From Haloglomus halophilum (lineage in GTDB: Archaea > Halobacteriota > Halobacteria > Halobacteriales > Haloarculaceae): DNA of 64,000 bases. Below, in pieces: positions 1 to 8,021 of the stretch. The notes below the pieces were generated by a model. It made no database searches. It had not been told where the DNA came from and saw nothing but the letters and a program-made list of their open reading frames with translations. The translations under genes and the position numbers were made by a program. The stretch lies in NCBI RefSeq assembly GCF_024298885.1, contig NZ_CP101166.1:2789149-2853148 (forward strand), read 5' to 3'. Positions within the stretch are counted from its first letter, which is position 1. Each line of letters opens with the position of its first letter.

Positions 1-10
1 TGGTCTGAAT

Positions 11-1243
11 ATGGACGACACTGATACGGAACGACGGTCCGACGGCGGCGTGACGGTGCAGGAACAGCCCTTCGGCCTCCCGCGATGGGTGGTCGCCATC
101 GTCCCGCTCGTGTTGCTGGCGGCGGTACTGGCGTACCTGTTCTTCGGGTCGCCGTTCGCCGCGCTCGCGACTGGCGGGAGTGCGCTTCCCGACGTGACCG
201 TCTCCTACACGACGCTGCCGAACGAGGAGACGGTCCTCGTGCACGTGACGAACAACGGGCCGCGAGCGGTGACCGTCGAGCAGGTACTCGTCGACGAGGC
301 GTACTGGTCGTTCCAGATGAGTGGCGGGGACCGAACCCTTGAGCCACTCGAGAGTTCGACCATCAGTATCCCGTACCACTGGAACCCCGGGTGGGACCTG
401 AACGTCGCGATGGTCCTGTCCGACGGCGCGGTCATCCACCACACCATCGTCGCGCCCGCGATGAGTCCGGGTGTGACCGGTGAGATAATCGGGACGCTGG
501 CGGTCGTCGGCCTGTTCGTCGGCGTCATCCCGGTCGTGCTGGGGATGCTGTGGCTCCCCTACCTGCGCTCGGTCTCCGACCGTGCGCTCCACGCCGTCCT
601 CGTGTTCGCGGTCGGCGTCCTCGCCTTCCTCGGATTCGACGCGCTGGTCGACGTCGGGGAGTTCATGGAGTCGGTTCCGGGCGGGTACGAGGGGCCCTTC
701 CTCTTCGCGCTCGGCGTGGCCGGCTCGGTGCTGGTCATCCAGGCCATCAGCGCCTGGGTGGATTCCCGGACCGAGGGCGAGACGGGTCGCCTGCGGACGG
801 CCTACCTGGTAGCGATCTCCATCGGCCTGCACAACCTCGCGGAGGGGCTGGCTATCGGGACCGCGTTCGCGCTCGGCCGCGTCGAACTCGGCGCGTTCCT
901 CGTGGTCGGGTTCCTCGTCCACAACGTGACCGAGGGGCCCGCCATCGTCGGCCCGCTCGCGCGGGGTCGTCGCCCCGGTATCGAGCACTTCGCCGCGCTC
1001 GGGCTCATCGGTGGCGCGCCGGTCATCGTGGGTGCGTGGATCGGGAGCTACGCGTTCTCGCCCACGCTCGGCGTGTTCTTCCTCGCCATCGGGCTGGGCG
1101 CCATCCTCCAGGTCGTCTGGGAGATGGCCGACCTCGTCCGGGGTGACGACTCGCTCGCCAGTATCGGGACGCCCGTCAACGCGGGGGCGTTCCTGTTCGG
1201 CGCCGTGTTCATGTACGTGACCGGGCTGTTCATCGCACTCTAG
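11..1243 (+). CDS. ZIP family divalent metal transporter
   Basis: A 410-residue membrane protein likely to move Zn2+ or a related divalent cation across the cytoplasmic membrane. A first hydrophobic segment (about residues 25-47) is followed by a hydrophilic domain of roughly 100 residues that probably faces outside, and then by about seven hydrophobic segments from residue 155. Two histidine motifs typical of ZIP transport helices are visible: HNLAEG at 274-279 and HNVTEG at 304-309. The extra N-terminal domain is not part of the core ZIP fold. A metal-responsive DtxR-type regulator follows on the same strand, which supports a metal transport role. The exact metal cannot be read from the sequence. 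Confidence 0.88.
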   Translation: MDDTDTERRSDGGVTVQEQPFGLPRWVVAIVPLVLLAAVLAYLFFGSPFAALATGGSALPDVTVSYTTLPNEETVLVHVTNNGPRAVTVEQVLVDEAYWSFQMSGGDRTLEPLESSTISIPYHWNPGWDLNVAMVLSDGAVIHHTIVAPAMSPGVTGEIIGTLAVVGLFVGVIPVVLGMLWLPYLRSVSDRALHAVLVFAVGVLAFLGFDALVDVGEFMESVPGGYEGPFLFALGVAGSVLVIQAISAWVDSRTEGETGRLRTAYLVAISIGLHNLAEGLAIGTAFALGRVELGAFLVVGFLVHNVTEGPAIVGPLARGRRPGIEHFAALGLIGGAPVIVGAWIGSYAFSPTLGVFFLAIGLGAILQVVWEMADLVRGDDSLASIGTPVNAGAFLFGAVFMYVTGLFIAL

Positions 1244-1289
1244 TGAGGGACAAGGTTCTATGCACGCCGGCCGGAAACGTGAGCCAACG

Positions 1290-1970
1290 ATGCTGAGCGC
1301 CGTCATGGAGGACTACATCAAGGCCATCTACGCCATCGGCGGCGACGGCGAGGAGCGGGTCTCCACGTCCGAACTCGCCGACTACCTCGATGTGACCTCC
1401 CCCACCGTCTCCTCGATGGTGAAGAAGCTGGAGGAGCGCGGGCTGGTCGACCGCGAGGAGTACAAGGGCGTCACGCTGACCGAGGAGGGCGAACTGGTCG
1501 CCCTGGAGATTCTCCGGCACCACCGGCTGCTGGAGGCGTTCCTCACCGAGCAGCTGGACTACGACTGGGCCGACGTCCACGACGAGGCCGACCGTCTCGA
1601 ACACCACGTCTCCGACGAGCTGACCGACCGCATCGCGGAGGCGCTGGGCAACCCACCGGTCGACCCGCACGGCGACCCCATCCCGGATGCGGACCTCTCG
1701 CTCCCGGAAGCCGGCGAGACAACCCGACTGGCGGAGGCCGGCGAGGGCGAGCGCGTCGTCGTCCGTCGCATCCGCCACCAGGGTGACGAGGAACTCCGCT
1801 ACCTCGCGGACGCGGGTATCCGCCCGGAGGTGGTGGTCCGGGTTGTCGATGTCGCGCCGTTCGGCATGGTCACCGTCGAGACCCCGGACGGCGAGCAGAG
1901 CCTCCCGGAGGAGATCGCGCGGCTCATCGAGGTCGTCCCGGCTGCCGAGACCGACGGGCTCGAAGTCTGA
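1290..1970 (+). CDS. DtxR/MntR-type metal-dependent transcriptional regulator
   Basis: A 226-residue winged helix regulator that probably represses metal uptake genes when loaded with Mn2+ or Fe2+. The N-terminus (MLSAVMEDYIKAIYAI) and the HTH (TSPTVSSMVKKLEERGLV, about residues 40-57) are typical of the family. The dimerisation and metal-binding region follows with RHHRLLEAFL and the E-x3-LEHHVSD type segment, and a C-terminal SH3-like domain (about 155-226) is present. An ATG ten codons upstream at 1260 is possible, but the family N-terminus begins at 1290, so that start was chosen. The gene is 46 bases downstream of the ZIP transporter and probably controls it. Mn versus Fe specificity is unresolved. 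Confidence 0.9.
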   Translation: MLSAVMEDYIKAIYAIGGDGEERVSTSELADYLDVTSPTVSSMVKKLEERGLVDREEYKGVTLTEEGELVALEILRHHRLLEAFLTEQLDYDWADVHDEADRLEHHVSDELTDRIAEALGNPPVDPHGDPIPDADLSLPEAGETTRLAEAGEGERVVVRRIRHQGDEELRYLADAGIRPEVVVRVVDVAPFGMVTVETPDGEQSLPEEIARLIEVVPAAETDGLEV

Positions 1971-2100
1971 GGAGACTGGCCGATAGCTCTCTCGATGCAG
2001 AAATTGCTACTGTAGCTGCCCGATTCTCTGGTTGCTTCCGAATCTCGCGGGGAATACGTGCAGTAACTCGAAAACCGCCTCCGGCCGTCCGCCTCGCCCC

Positions 2101-2721
2101 TCACCGTTCGGCGAGGTACCAGTAGGCGGTCACGCCACAGAGGGCCACCAGTCCGCCGAGGAAGAACACGACCGTCGGGTCGAGGGCGAGGCCGCCGCTG
2201 CTCGCGGCCGCGTCGCCGACGCGTTCGACGGCTGGCTGGGCCTGGTCCGCGGTGAACCCGCCGCCCTGCTGGGGTGGCTCGCTGACGAGCCACTGGCGGA
2301 GGTAGTAGAACGCGATGGTCGCGAGCGCGAGCAGGAAGTACAGTCCCAGTACGCGCCCGACCAGTCGCTCGATGCGTCCGCGCTCGTGGTCGCTCCCGGC
2401 GAACAGGACGACCGCCTCGCTCGCGGGGGCGTAGACGGTCATCTCGTTGCCCTTCTCGGAGTACCCCACCCCGGCCGCCTTGAGGAGGTCTGCGTCCTCC
2501 AGCTTGTCGATGTGGTAGTGGACGTTCTGGAGGGAGGTGCCGACCTCCTCGCGGATCTCGACGGGCGTCCGCGGTTGCTCGTAGACGGCCGCCATGATGC
2601 GTCGGGCCGTCTCGGAGCCGAGCGCGTCGAAGGTCGCCGAGGCCTCCTCGCCGCTCACGTCCAGCACCTTCGCGGCGTCCGGTCGTTCCTCGGGTTCCGC
2701 GCGACGCGGTAACAGTCCCAT
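2101..2721 (-). CDS. ArsR-like HTH regulator with C-terminal membrane segments
   Basis: A 206-residue protein combining an N-terminal winged helix domain (about residues 25-90, containing ALGSETARRIMAAVYEQP and a recognition helix TSLQNVHYHIDKLEDADLL) with two hydrophobic segments in the C-terminal half (about 125-145 and 183-203). The HTH resembles the ArsR-like domain found in many haloarchaeal one-component regulators, so the protein is probably a membrane-tethered transcription factor. It reads away from its neighbours on both sides, so no operon partner helps define its target. The signal it senses is unknown. Confidence 0.75.
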   Translation of the reverse strand: MGLLPRRAEPEERPDAAKVLDVSGEEASATFDALGSETARRIMAAVYEQPRTPVEIREEVGTSLQNVHYHIDKLEDADLLKAAGVGYSEKGNEMTVYAPASEAVVLFAGSDHERGRIERLVGRVLGLYFLLALATIAFYYLRQWLVSEPPQQGGGFTADQAQPAVERVGDAAASSGGLALDPTVVFFLGGLVALCGVTAYWYLAER

Positions 2722-2876
2722 CGGTACCGTCTACCGCCGGAGGGGGGTTCCCTGTTGCGGTAGGTCAAATCGTGATTTGACTGTCGTCGCCGGGCGAGGC
2801 ATCCGTTCCGGCTGCGAACGTGACGGCCGCGGCTCACGGGGTGGCGGCGCGAAGAAAATCCGCTATGGAGGCTCCC

Positions 2877-3131
2877 TTAGAGGTAGCCCTGCTCCTCGAG
2901 CCCGTCCATGATGTCGTCGACGAGGTCGTCGACGTTGTCGTAGGGGAACTCCTGGTTCCCACCGCCCTTCGTGTTGAGCTCCATGGCGGTCATGGAGAAG
3001 TCGCCCGATTCGAACGTGGTGCCCGGGCCGTTCGGCAGCGCGGGGACGAGGTCCATCGGGGAGTTGACTGGGAAGTCGGCGCCTTCGAACGCCTCGGTGA
3101 ACTGCTGTCGCAGGTCTTCTTTGTCGACCAT
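2877..3131 (-). CDS. MTH865 family protein
   Basis: An 84-residue acidic protein starting MVDKEDLRQQF. The frame is open far upstream on this strand, but the family N-terminus and the conserved NSPMDLVPALPNG segment place the start at 3131. The MTH865 family is a small helical, EF-hand-like fold of unknown function found in methanogens and haloarchaea. It appears to be a single-gene transcript: the upstream 790 bases hold no gene, and the downstream neighbour is the ArsR-like regulator on the same strand, 155 bases away. No catalytic or metal-binding motif is obvious. Confidence 0.75.
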   Translation of the reverse strand: MVDKEDLRQQFTEAFEGADFPVNSPMDLVPALPNGPGTTFESGDFSMTAMELNTKGGGNQEFPYDNVDDLVDDIMDGLEEQGYL

Positions 3132-3921
3132 TACACCTCTTGCGTGACACACACAACCAATTGAACGTTTCGGGACGCATCCACCATGGGCGTCGAGTCG
3201 GTGGGGGTACCCACGGCCCATCGTGGCCGTCGCTGGCGTCCCGGGTACAAATAATGAAATGGTGGTGGTGGTGGTGGGACCGTGCCGACACGTGGGTGCC
3301 GACGACGGGGCCCGTCGGAAGCACGTTCTCCGAGTCTGGGACAGGTGTGGCAGCCAGCCCCGGGCCACTTCGTACTGAACGTTCATTCCATATAAAATCT
3401 GCTGACCGTTACGAGGTGTGGACTGCGGCTCGGATGGGTCGATATGTCGCGTCACCCGCCGGTAGGCAATGTGGAGTGTGTCGCCCGGAACACTAACGTC
3501 CGGTCTCATCCCGTGGCGGCGTGCCGCGTCGACCGGGAAACCCTCGTGCCGGGCGGGGGGCGCTCTGCGCCCCCAGTTGCCGAGCTGGCGTCAGCCAGCG
3601 AGGCGGAGCGCGCCGATGGCGCGCACGAATGCCGAGGCGGTGTCAACCGCCGAGGCGGGTCGCGCTACGCGCGACCGGATGCCGGAACCCGAGTTGGTGG
3701 GTCACGGCGAGGTGCTGTCTGGTTCTGGCCGACAGCGATGCCAGTGTCACGTGCCCGGGTTCTCCGCGCGTCATCGCGCCCTGCTGGGGTCTCGGGCGGG
3801 GACTGAGGCACGCAACGGACGTAGCCGACGACACCGTATCCGTGTTTCGGGGCGCGGATGGGTCGCTCGCGCGCGGTCGGTGCCCGGAAGGGTCAGGTGT
3901 CGCGGGCGCCTACGTCCGGGC
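3132..3921. other. 790-base intergenic region with a hairpin array and TGG repeat
   Basis: No convincing gene is seen here. Frames on both strands are open only because GC is high. It holds a short TGG trinucleotide run near 3260-3277 and an unusual cluster of five perfect short hairpins at 3556-3676, annotated separately. The downstream edge probably contains the promoter of the DCC-family gene that begins at 3922. Confidence 0.6.
3556..3676. repeat. array of five short perfect hairpins
   Basis: Five perfect inverted repeats with loops of 3-4 bases follow each other: 3556-3574 (8-bp stem, TCT loop), 3584-3599 (6 bp, GTCA), 3608-3624 (7 bp, GAT), 3636-3651 (6 bp, GTCA) and 3658-3676 (8 bp, TAC). 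They are separated by short spacers that repeat the word GAGGCG. The stems differ in sequence but share geometry, so the array is not a simple tandem repeat. Confidence 0.7.
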
Positions 3922-4455
3922 ATGACTGACCCGAGTGCGGGTTCGCCGGTCGACGACGTGGACGGGCCGGTCGTGCTGTTCGACGGGGTCTGCAACTTCT
4001 GTGCATGGAGCGTGCGCTTCATCCACGCGCACGACGACGGCGTCCTCCGGTTCGCGCCGCTCCAGTCCGAGGTCGGTGCGGCCCTGCTCGACGAGCACGG
4101 GATGGCGCCCGACTACTTCGACTCGCTGGTCTACATCGGTGCGGACGGTGTCCACACGAAGTCTGCCGGCGCGGTCCGTATCGCGCGCCACTTCCGGGGT
4201 CCCTACCGGCTCCTGTGGCTCCTCCGATTCGTGCCCCGCATCGTCCGCGACGCGGGCTACGACCTGCTCGCACGCGTCCGATACGACGTCTTCGGGAAGA
4301 AAGAGGAGTGCATGGTCCCCGACGCCGAGTTGCGCGAACGGTTCCTCGCGACCGACGACGGCGCGGTCGGCGGGGCGGTTGGCGCCGGCAGCGCGGCCGA
4401 CGGCGAGCGCGAGGCGGCGGCCTCCGCCTCGGCCGTCTCGCCTCAGAGGGAGTAG
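3922..4455 (+). CDS. DCC family thiol-disulfide oxidoreductase-like protein (DUF393)
   Basis: A 177-residue protein of the DCC family, named for the conserved Asp-Cys-Cys near the N-terminus. Here the motif is FDGVCNFCAW at about residues 18-27, with two cysteines in CxxC spacing as in thioredoxin-like folds. Conserved RFAPLQS and a SAGAVRIARH segment follow, which are usual for the family. The C-terminal tail is Ala-rich and low complexity. An upstream open frame extends to 3469, but the family N-terminus begins at MTDPSAG (3922). It converges on the flavoprotein gene with a 13-base overlap of the 3' ends. A redox role is inferred only. Confidence 0.8.
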   Translation: MTDPSAGSPVDDVDGPVVLFDGVCNFCAWSVRFIHAHDDGVLRFAPLQSEVGAALLDEHGMAPDYFDSLVYIGADGVHTKSAGAVRIARHFRGPYRLLWLLRFVPRIVRDAGYDLLARVRYDVFGKKEECMVPDAELRERFLATDDGAVGGAVGAGSAADGEREAAASASAVSPQRE

Positions 4456-5801
4456 TCGTCCTCGCGGACCTGGCAGTAGCCCCCATCGCGGACCTGGAAC
4501 TTGCCCCACTGGTACTGACCGAACAGCTTCAGCGCGCCCGGTCCGGCACGGATGGCGTCGAGCCAGTCCGTCCGGCCGCCCTCGTCGGGCTGCATCGCGC
4601 TGGCGAGGCCGAAGACGCGGTCCCAGTCCGACGGGCCGTAGTCCCGGACCATGTCCGCCAGCACGACGTTGCGCCGGACCTCCTCGCCGATGGCGCGCTT
4701 CCACTCGTAGTTGTACGCCCGGAGCGCCCCCAGTCCGGCGAGGCGCCCGGCCTCCTTGCCCGAGCGGATGGCGACGTGGTCGCCGCCCTCGTGGAACGCG
4801 CTCGTGGCACCCATCGCGCCGCCGACGACCGCGATGTTGGCCGCCGTCGGTGATTCGATGGGACGAGTCGAGGAGATTGGGTAGGTCTCGGTCCCCTTCG
4901 CTTTCCCGCGGTCCTCCAGCAGCGGGAAGTCGCTCTCGTCGTAGTCCGGATAGGCGTGCTCCAGCAGGCGGCTGATGTACTCCTTGCCCGCGGGGACGCG
5001 CTCGTCGTCGGGCCGGAGGAGGGCGTACTCCTCGCGGTTCTCGACGGTGTCGAGGTCGAGGCCGATGGGCATCGTCAGCCCGACACGTGCGACCTGGCCG
5101 TCGTTGGGGAACACCCACGGGTAGGCCGTGTGGCCGGGCATGTGGCCCCACCAGAACTTCAGGCGGTCCGTCTCCAGCAGCTCCTTGGGGAACTCGCGGT
5201 ACTCCTGGTAGGCGATGTGGTTGGCTTTCGTCGAGGCAAGACCGTCGTACTGGCCGTCCGGGAGGAGCGGTTCGAGGACCTGCCCGGTGATGGTGCGCTG
5301 GGGGCCGTCGGCGAGGATGAGGTAGTCGGCCTCGACCTCGGTCCCGTCCTTCAGCGTCAGCCGGTGGGTCGGGCTGCCCGTGAGGTCTGACTCGACCTCG
5401 CGGACGCCGGTGCCGACGCGGTACTCGGCGCCGGCGTCCTCGGCGCGCTCGCGGAGCCAGTCGTCCATCCGGGCGCGCTGGAAGGTGAACCCGAAGTTGG
5501 GGTAGGAGGCGTCGATACCCGTCTCGTCCATCTCGACCGAGGCGTTGGGTCCGATGAAGTCCGCGCCCGACAGCTCGCGGAGCTTGACGTGCTCCGGGAT
5601 GGGCACGTCGAGGTCCATGATGTCGACCCAGTAGTCGAGGATGCCGGCGGCGTCCGTCGAGTCCGGGCCCAGCCCCTCGCGGTCGGCGCGCGGGACGCCC
5701 TTCTCGATGACGAGGGCGTCGGCGCCCTCGGCGGCAGCCGCTCGCCCGGCGGAGCTCCCGGCCGGCCCACCGCCGACGACGGCCACGTCGACTCGTTGCA
5801 T
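4443..5801 (-). CDS. geranylgeranyl reductase family FAD-dependent oxidoreductase
   Basis: A 452-residue flavoprotein with an N-terminal Rossmann dinucleotide-binding motif (VVGGGPAGSSAG, about residues 9-20), a family-typical YPNFGFTFQRARMDDWL segment, ILADGP near the middle and IAVVGGAMG as the second FAD contact. This family includes archaeal digeranylgeranylglycerophospholipid reductases, which saturate the isoprenoid chains of membrane lipids, but also related reductases such as those acting on menaquinone side chains or carotenoids. The specific substrate therefore stays open. Its 3' end overlaps the DCC gene by 13 bases. Its start region faces the 1-kb repeat-rich intergenic block. Confidence 0.82.
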   Translation of the reverse strand: MQRVDVAVVGGGPAGSSAGRAAAAEGADALVIEKGVPRADREGLGPDSTDAAGILDYWVDIMDLDVPIPEHVKLRELSGADFIGPNASVEMDETGIDASYPNFGFTFQRARMDDWLRERAEDAGAEYRVGTGVREVESDLTGSPTHRLTLKDGTEVEADYLILADGPQRTITGQVLEPLLPDGQYDGLASTKANHIAYQEYREFPKELLETDRLKFWWGHMPGHTAYPWVFPNDGQVARVGLTMPIGLDLDTVENREEYALLRPDDERVPAGKEYISRLLEHAYPDYDESDFPLLEDRGKAKGTETYPISSTRPIESPTAANIAVVGGAMGATSAFHEGGDHVAIRSGKEAGRLAGLGALRAYNYEWKRAIGEEVRRNVVLADMVRDYGPSDWDRVFGLASAMQPDEGGRTDWLDAIRAGPGALKLFGQYQWGKFQVRDGGYCQVREDDYSL

Positions 5802-5852
5802 GGATGCGTTCGCGGTTCGGGACGGCTTAAATGACGTGACACGAGGTGGGCG

Positions 5853-5938
5853 ACGACGGAACTGCTCCCGAGGCCCTCTCCCGCTCGCACGGTGTGTGCG
5901 ACCACGACGGAACTGCTCCCGAAGCCCTCTCCCGCTCG
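5853..5938. repeat. two direct copies of a 35-base sequence at 51-base spacing
   Basis: The block at 5853-5887 (beginning ACGACGGAACTGCTCCCGA) recurs at 5904-5938 with one mismatch. The 16-base spacers differ. It lies just upstream of the flavoprotein start codon, so it may overlap that promoter. Confidence 0.8.
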
Positions 5939-5994
5939 ACCATCCGGGACCCGCTCGGTCGCTTCGCTCCCTCGCGTCGCCTTCGGCGACGGCT

Positions 5995-6070
5995 GCGCTC
6001 CTCGGCCTCCGCTACGCTCCGGCCTGCGGTGCTTGCCGGGTCCGGGATGGGTCGAGCGGGTTCGCCTTCC
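5995..6070 (+). repeat. dispersed repeat, copy A
   Basis: CCTGCGGTGCTTGC at 6023-6036, a four-base gap, then TCCGGGATGGGTCGAGC at 6041-6057. The same two blocks with the same gap and one mismatch occur at 34124-34158 in the second repeat-rich intergenic region. A CTCCTCGG word also precedes both. Confidence 0.6.
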
Positions 6071-6345
6071 GGTAGACTTCGTCTATCGGCCTTCGCCTCG
6101 CTGCGCTCGGCTCAGCTTCGGAAGTCCGCCAGGCCCGCACGTGGGTCAGGCGGTAGCCGTGAGCCTCGTACCTCCCCAGCCGCCTGCAGTGCTCGCTGGC
6201 GCTGCGCGCTTCGGCCCTCGCGCGCTTAGAGACGGCCGGCACCCGCCGTTGGTGCTCGCGGCATGAAGCCGCTCGCGGGGGCGCGCGCCGGCCACCAGCG
6301 CGCGCCGGTTCGACTGACGGGGAGGTGCGACCCGCCACAATCCAC

Positions 6346-6559
6346 GGGCCGGGAGCGCGTGGCCGAGCGCGGACGCGCGAGGCCCGCGTGACCTGGGGAA
6401 GGGCAGGGCCATCGCTTCGTGCCGCTATCTACGTTCCTGGTGGACTCGAAGGGCGAGCGCGCTCAGGGAAGCACGGCGACGCAAGCACCGGAGGGAGCGA
6501 ACGCAGTGAGCGACCGAGGCGCGCAGCGAGCCGCGCGACCTGAGCGCGCGAGGGCTTCG
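6346..6559 (-). repeat. dispersed repeat, copy B (opposite orientation to A)
   Basis: Three blocks match the reverse complement of 34099-34272 in the same order and nearly the same spacing: 6346-6363 (18/18), 6382-6407 (24/26) and 6477-6519 (41/43). The spans of the homologous region are both 174 bases. The end beyond 6519 also shares words such as GCGCAGCGAGCCGCG with copy D near 34.57 kb. Confidence 0.7.
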
Positions 6560-6814
6560 TAGGCTGTATGCTTCGTAGCGGTGGGATTACAGTCCAAACT
6601 GGGAATCTGGGCTTGAGATTCTGGGAAAGGTGTTTAACGTGGAACATTACCCCAAAATTGGGATGTCTCACCACACCACTCTTACTGCCGCCACGCCCAC
6701 GAAGGAACACTCATTTACCGGGCACCCACATCCGTCAGTCAGGATGCGGCGGGGCCGCGGCCGGCGGCCCCAGCAACGCAACACGACAACGCGAAACCCA
6801 GAGACGACGACACG

Positions 6815-8008
6815 ATGAACGAACGAACGCGCGAGTACCTCCGGGGGCGGTTCGGCGACCACTACCGGCGGGTATCGATAGAGCCGCCGCCGCGCGCCAA
6901 CGAGCGCGAGTGGGGGTACATCCCGTTCTCCGAGGGCGGCACCCGGATGGTCCGGCACCGCGCGTGGATCGACCTCGTCGGCGGGGCCGACGACCTGGCG
7001 GACGCGCTGGCCGACGACTCGGTGCGGCCCCAGCACGTCTACTACTCGGCCGGGAGCTACGACGACCCCGGCGCGAACTCGATGGGGCAGAAGGGGTGGC
7101 GCGGGTCGGACCTCGTGTTCGACCTCGACGCCGACCACCTGCCCGGCGTCGACCCCGAGGCGGCGACCTACGCCGAGATGCTGGCGACCTGCAAGGAGGC
7201 GCTGCTGCGACTGCTCGACATTCTGGAGGACGACTTCGGCTTCGAGGACACGTACGTCGTCTTCTCGGGCGGGCGAGGCTACCACGTCCACGTGCGCCGC
7301 GAGGACGTGCAGGCGCTCGACCGGAGCGCGCGCGGTGAGATTGCCGTCTACGTCCGCGGCGCGGAGGTGGCGTTCGAGGACCTGATCCGGACGGAGGCGG
7401 TCGGCGGCGAGGCCGGCCGGAAATCGCCGGCGGAGAAGCGGTCGCTCCCGCCCGAAGGTGGGTGGAGCGGCCGGCTCCACGCCGAACTCCTCGCGTTCGT
7501 CGACGAGGTGGCCGCGCTCGACGACGAGGCCGCCGTCGAACGGCTCCGCGAGTTCGAGAACGTGGGCGAGAAGAAGGCCCAGGGCGCGCTCCGGGCGATG
7601 CGGAACAACCGCGACGCCATCGCGGCCGGCAACATCGACGTCCACCCGGCCTTCTTCAGCGTGGCGCGGACGCTGCTGGAGGACGAACTCGCGAGCGCGG
7701 GCGCGCCCATCGACGAGCCCGTCACCACGGACATCAACCGGCTCATCCGGCTGCCGGGGAGCCTCCACGGCGGGAGCGGGCTGGCGGTGAAACCGCTCGC
7801 CCGCGGGGAACTGGCCGACTTCGACCCGCTCGCGGACGCCGTCCCGGACACGTTCCGCGACAACGAGATCCGGATCGAGGTGACCGAGCCGGGGCCGGTC
7901 GAACTGCTCGGCGAAGAGTTTACCATACAGGAGGGAGAGCGTCAAGTGACAGAGGCACGGGGCGTCTTCCTCATGGCGAGGGGGCGCGCCGAGAAGGCAC
8001 CCGAATGA
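6815..8008 (+). CDS. priS: DNA primase small (catalytic) subunit PriS
   Basis: A 397-residue archaeal-eukaryotic type primase catalytic subunit, which makes RNA/DNA primers for replication together with PriL. The signature FDLDADHL with the metal-binding aspartates D103 and D105 is present, as are SGGRGYHVHVR (about residues 151-161) and a later FINRLIRLPGS-like segment, here DINRLIRLPGSLHGG. Length is normal for the family. It is followed 13 bases later by the GINS gene, the usual haloarchaeal arrangement, so the two are probably co-transcribed as part of the replication fork machinery. Confidence 0.96.
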   Translation: MNERTREYLRGRFGDHYRRVSIEPPPRANEREWGYIPFSEGGTRMVRHRAWIDLVGGADDLADALADDSVRPQHVYYSAGSYDDPGANSMGQKGWRGSDLVFDLDADHLPGVDPEAATYAEMLATCKEALLRLLDILEDDFGFEDTYVVFSGGRGYHVHVRREDVQALDRSARGEIAVYVRGAEVAFEDLIRTEAVGGEAGRKSPAEKRSLPPEGGWSGRLHAELLAFVDEVAALDDEAAVERLREFENVGEKKAQGALRAMRNNRDAIAAGNIDVHPAFFSVARTLLEDELASAGAPIDEPVTTDINRLIRLPGSLHGGSGLAVKPLARGELADFDPLADAVPDTFRDNEIRIEVTEPGPVELLGEEFTIQEGERQVTEARGVFLMARGRAEKAPE

Positions 8009-8021
8009 GACACTCGAACTG

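Larger units (their letters stand above)
5802..6814. other. 1-kb divergent intergenic region rich in dispersed repeats
   Basis: No gene is supported between the flavoprotein gene and priS. The region carries a 35-base sequence twice at 51-base spacing (5853-5938), a member of a dispersed repeat family near 5995-6070, and an oppositely oriented member at 6346-6559. Both members have relatives near 34.1-34.6 kb. Base composition changes near 6560, and the last 250 bases are lower in GC, probably containing the priS promoter. Confidence 0.6.

Noticed and set aside
3260-3277. TGG trinucleotide run as a possible coding poly-His on the minus strand
   Set aside because: The frame containing it is only the upstream extension of the MTH865 gene. 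The run is a simple repeat in intergenic DNA.
6568-7338. A 256-codon open frame on the plus strand overlapping the start of priS
   Set aside because: It is Arg/Pro/Ala-rich, runs out of phase through priS and has no recognisable domain. It is a by-product of high GC.
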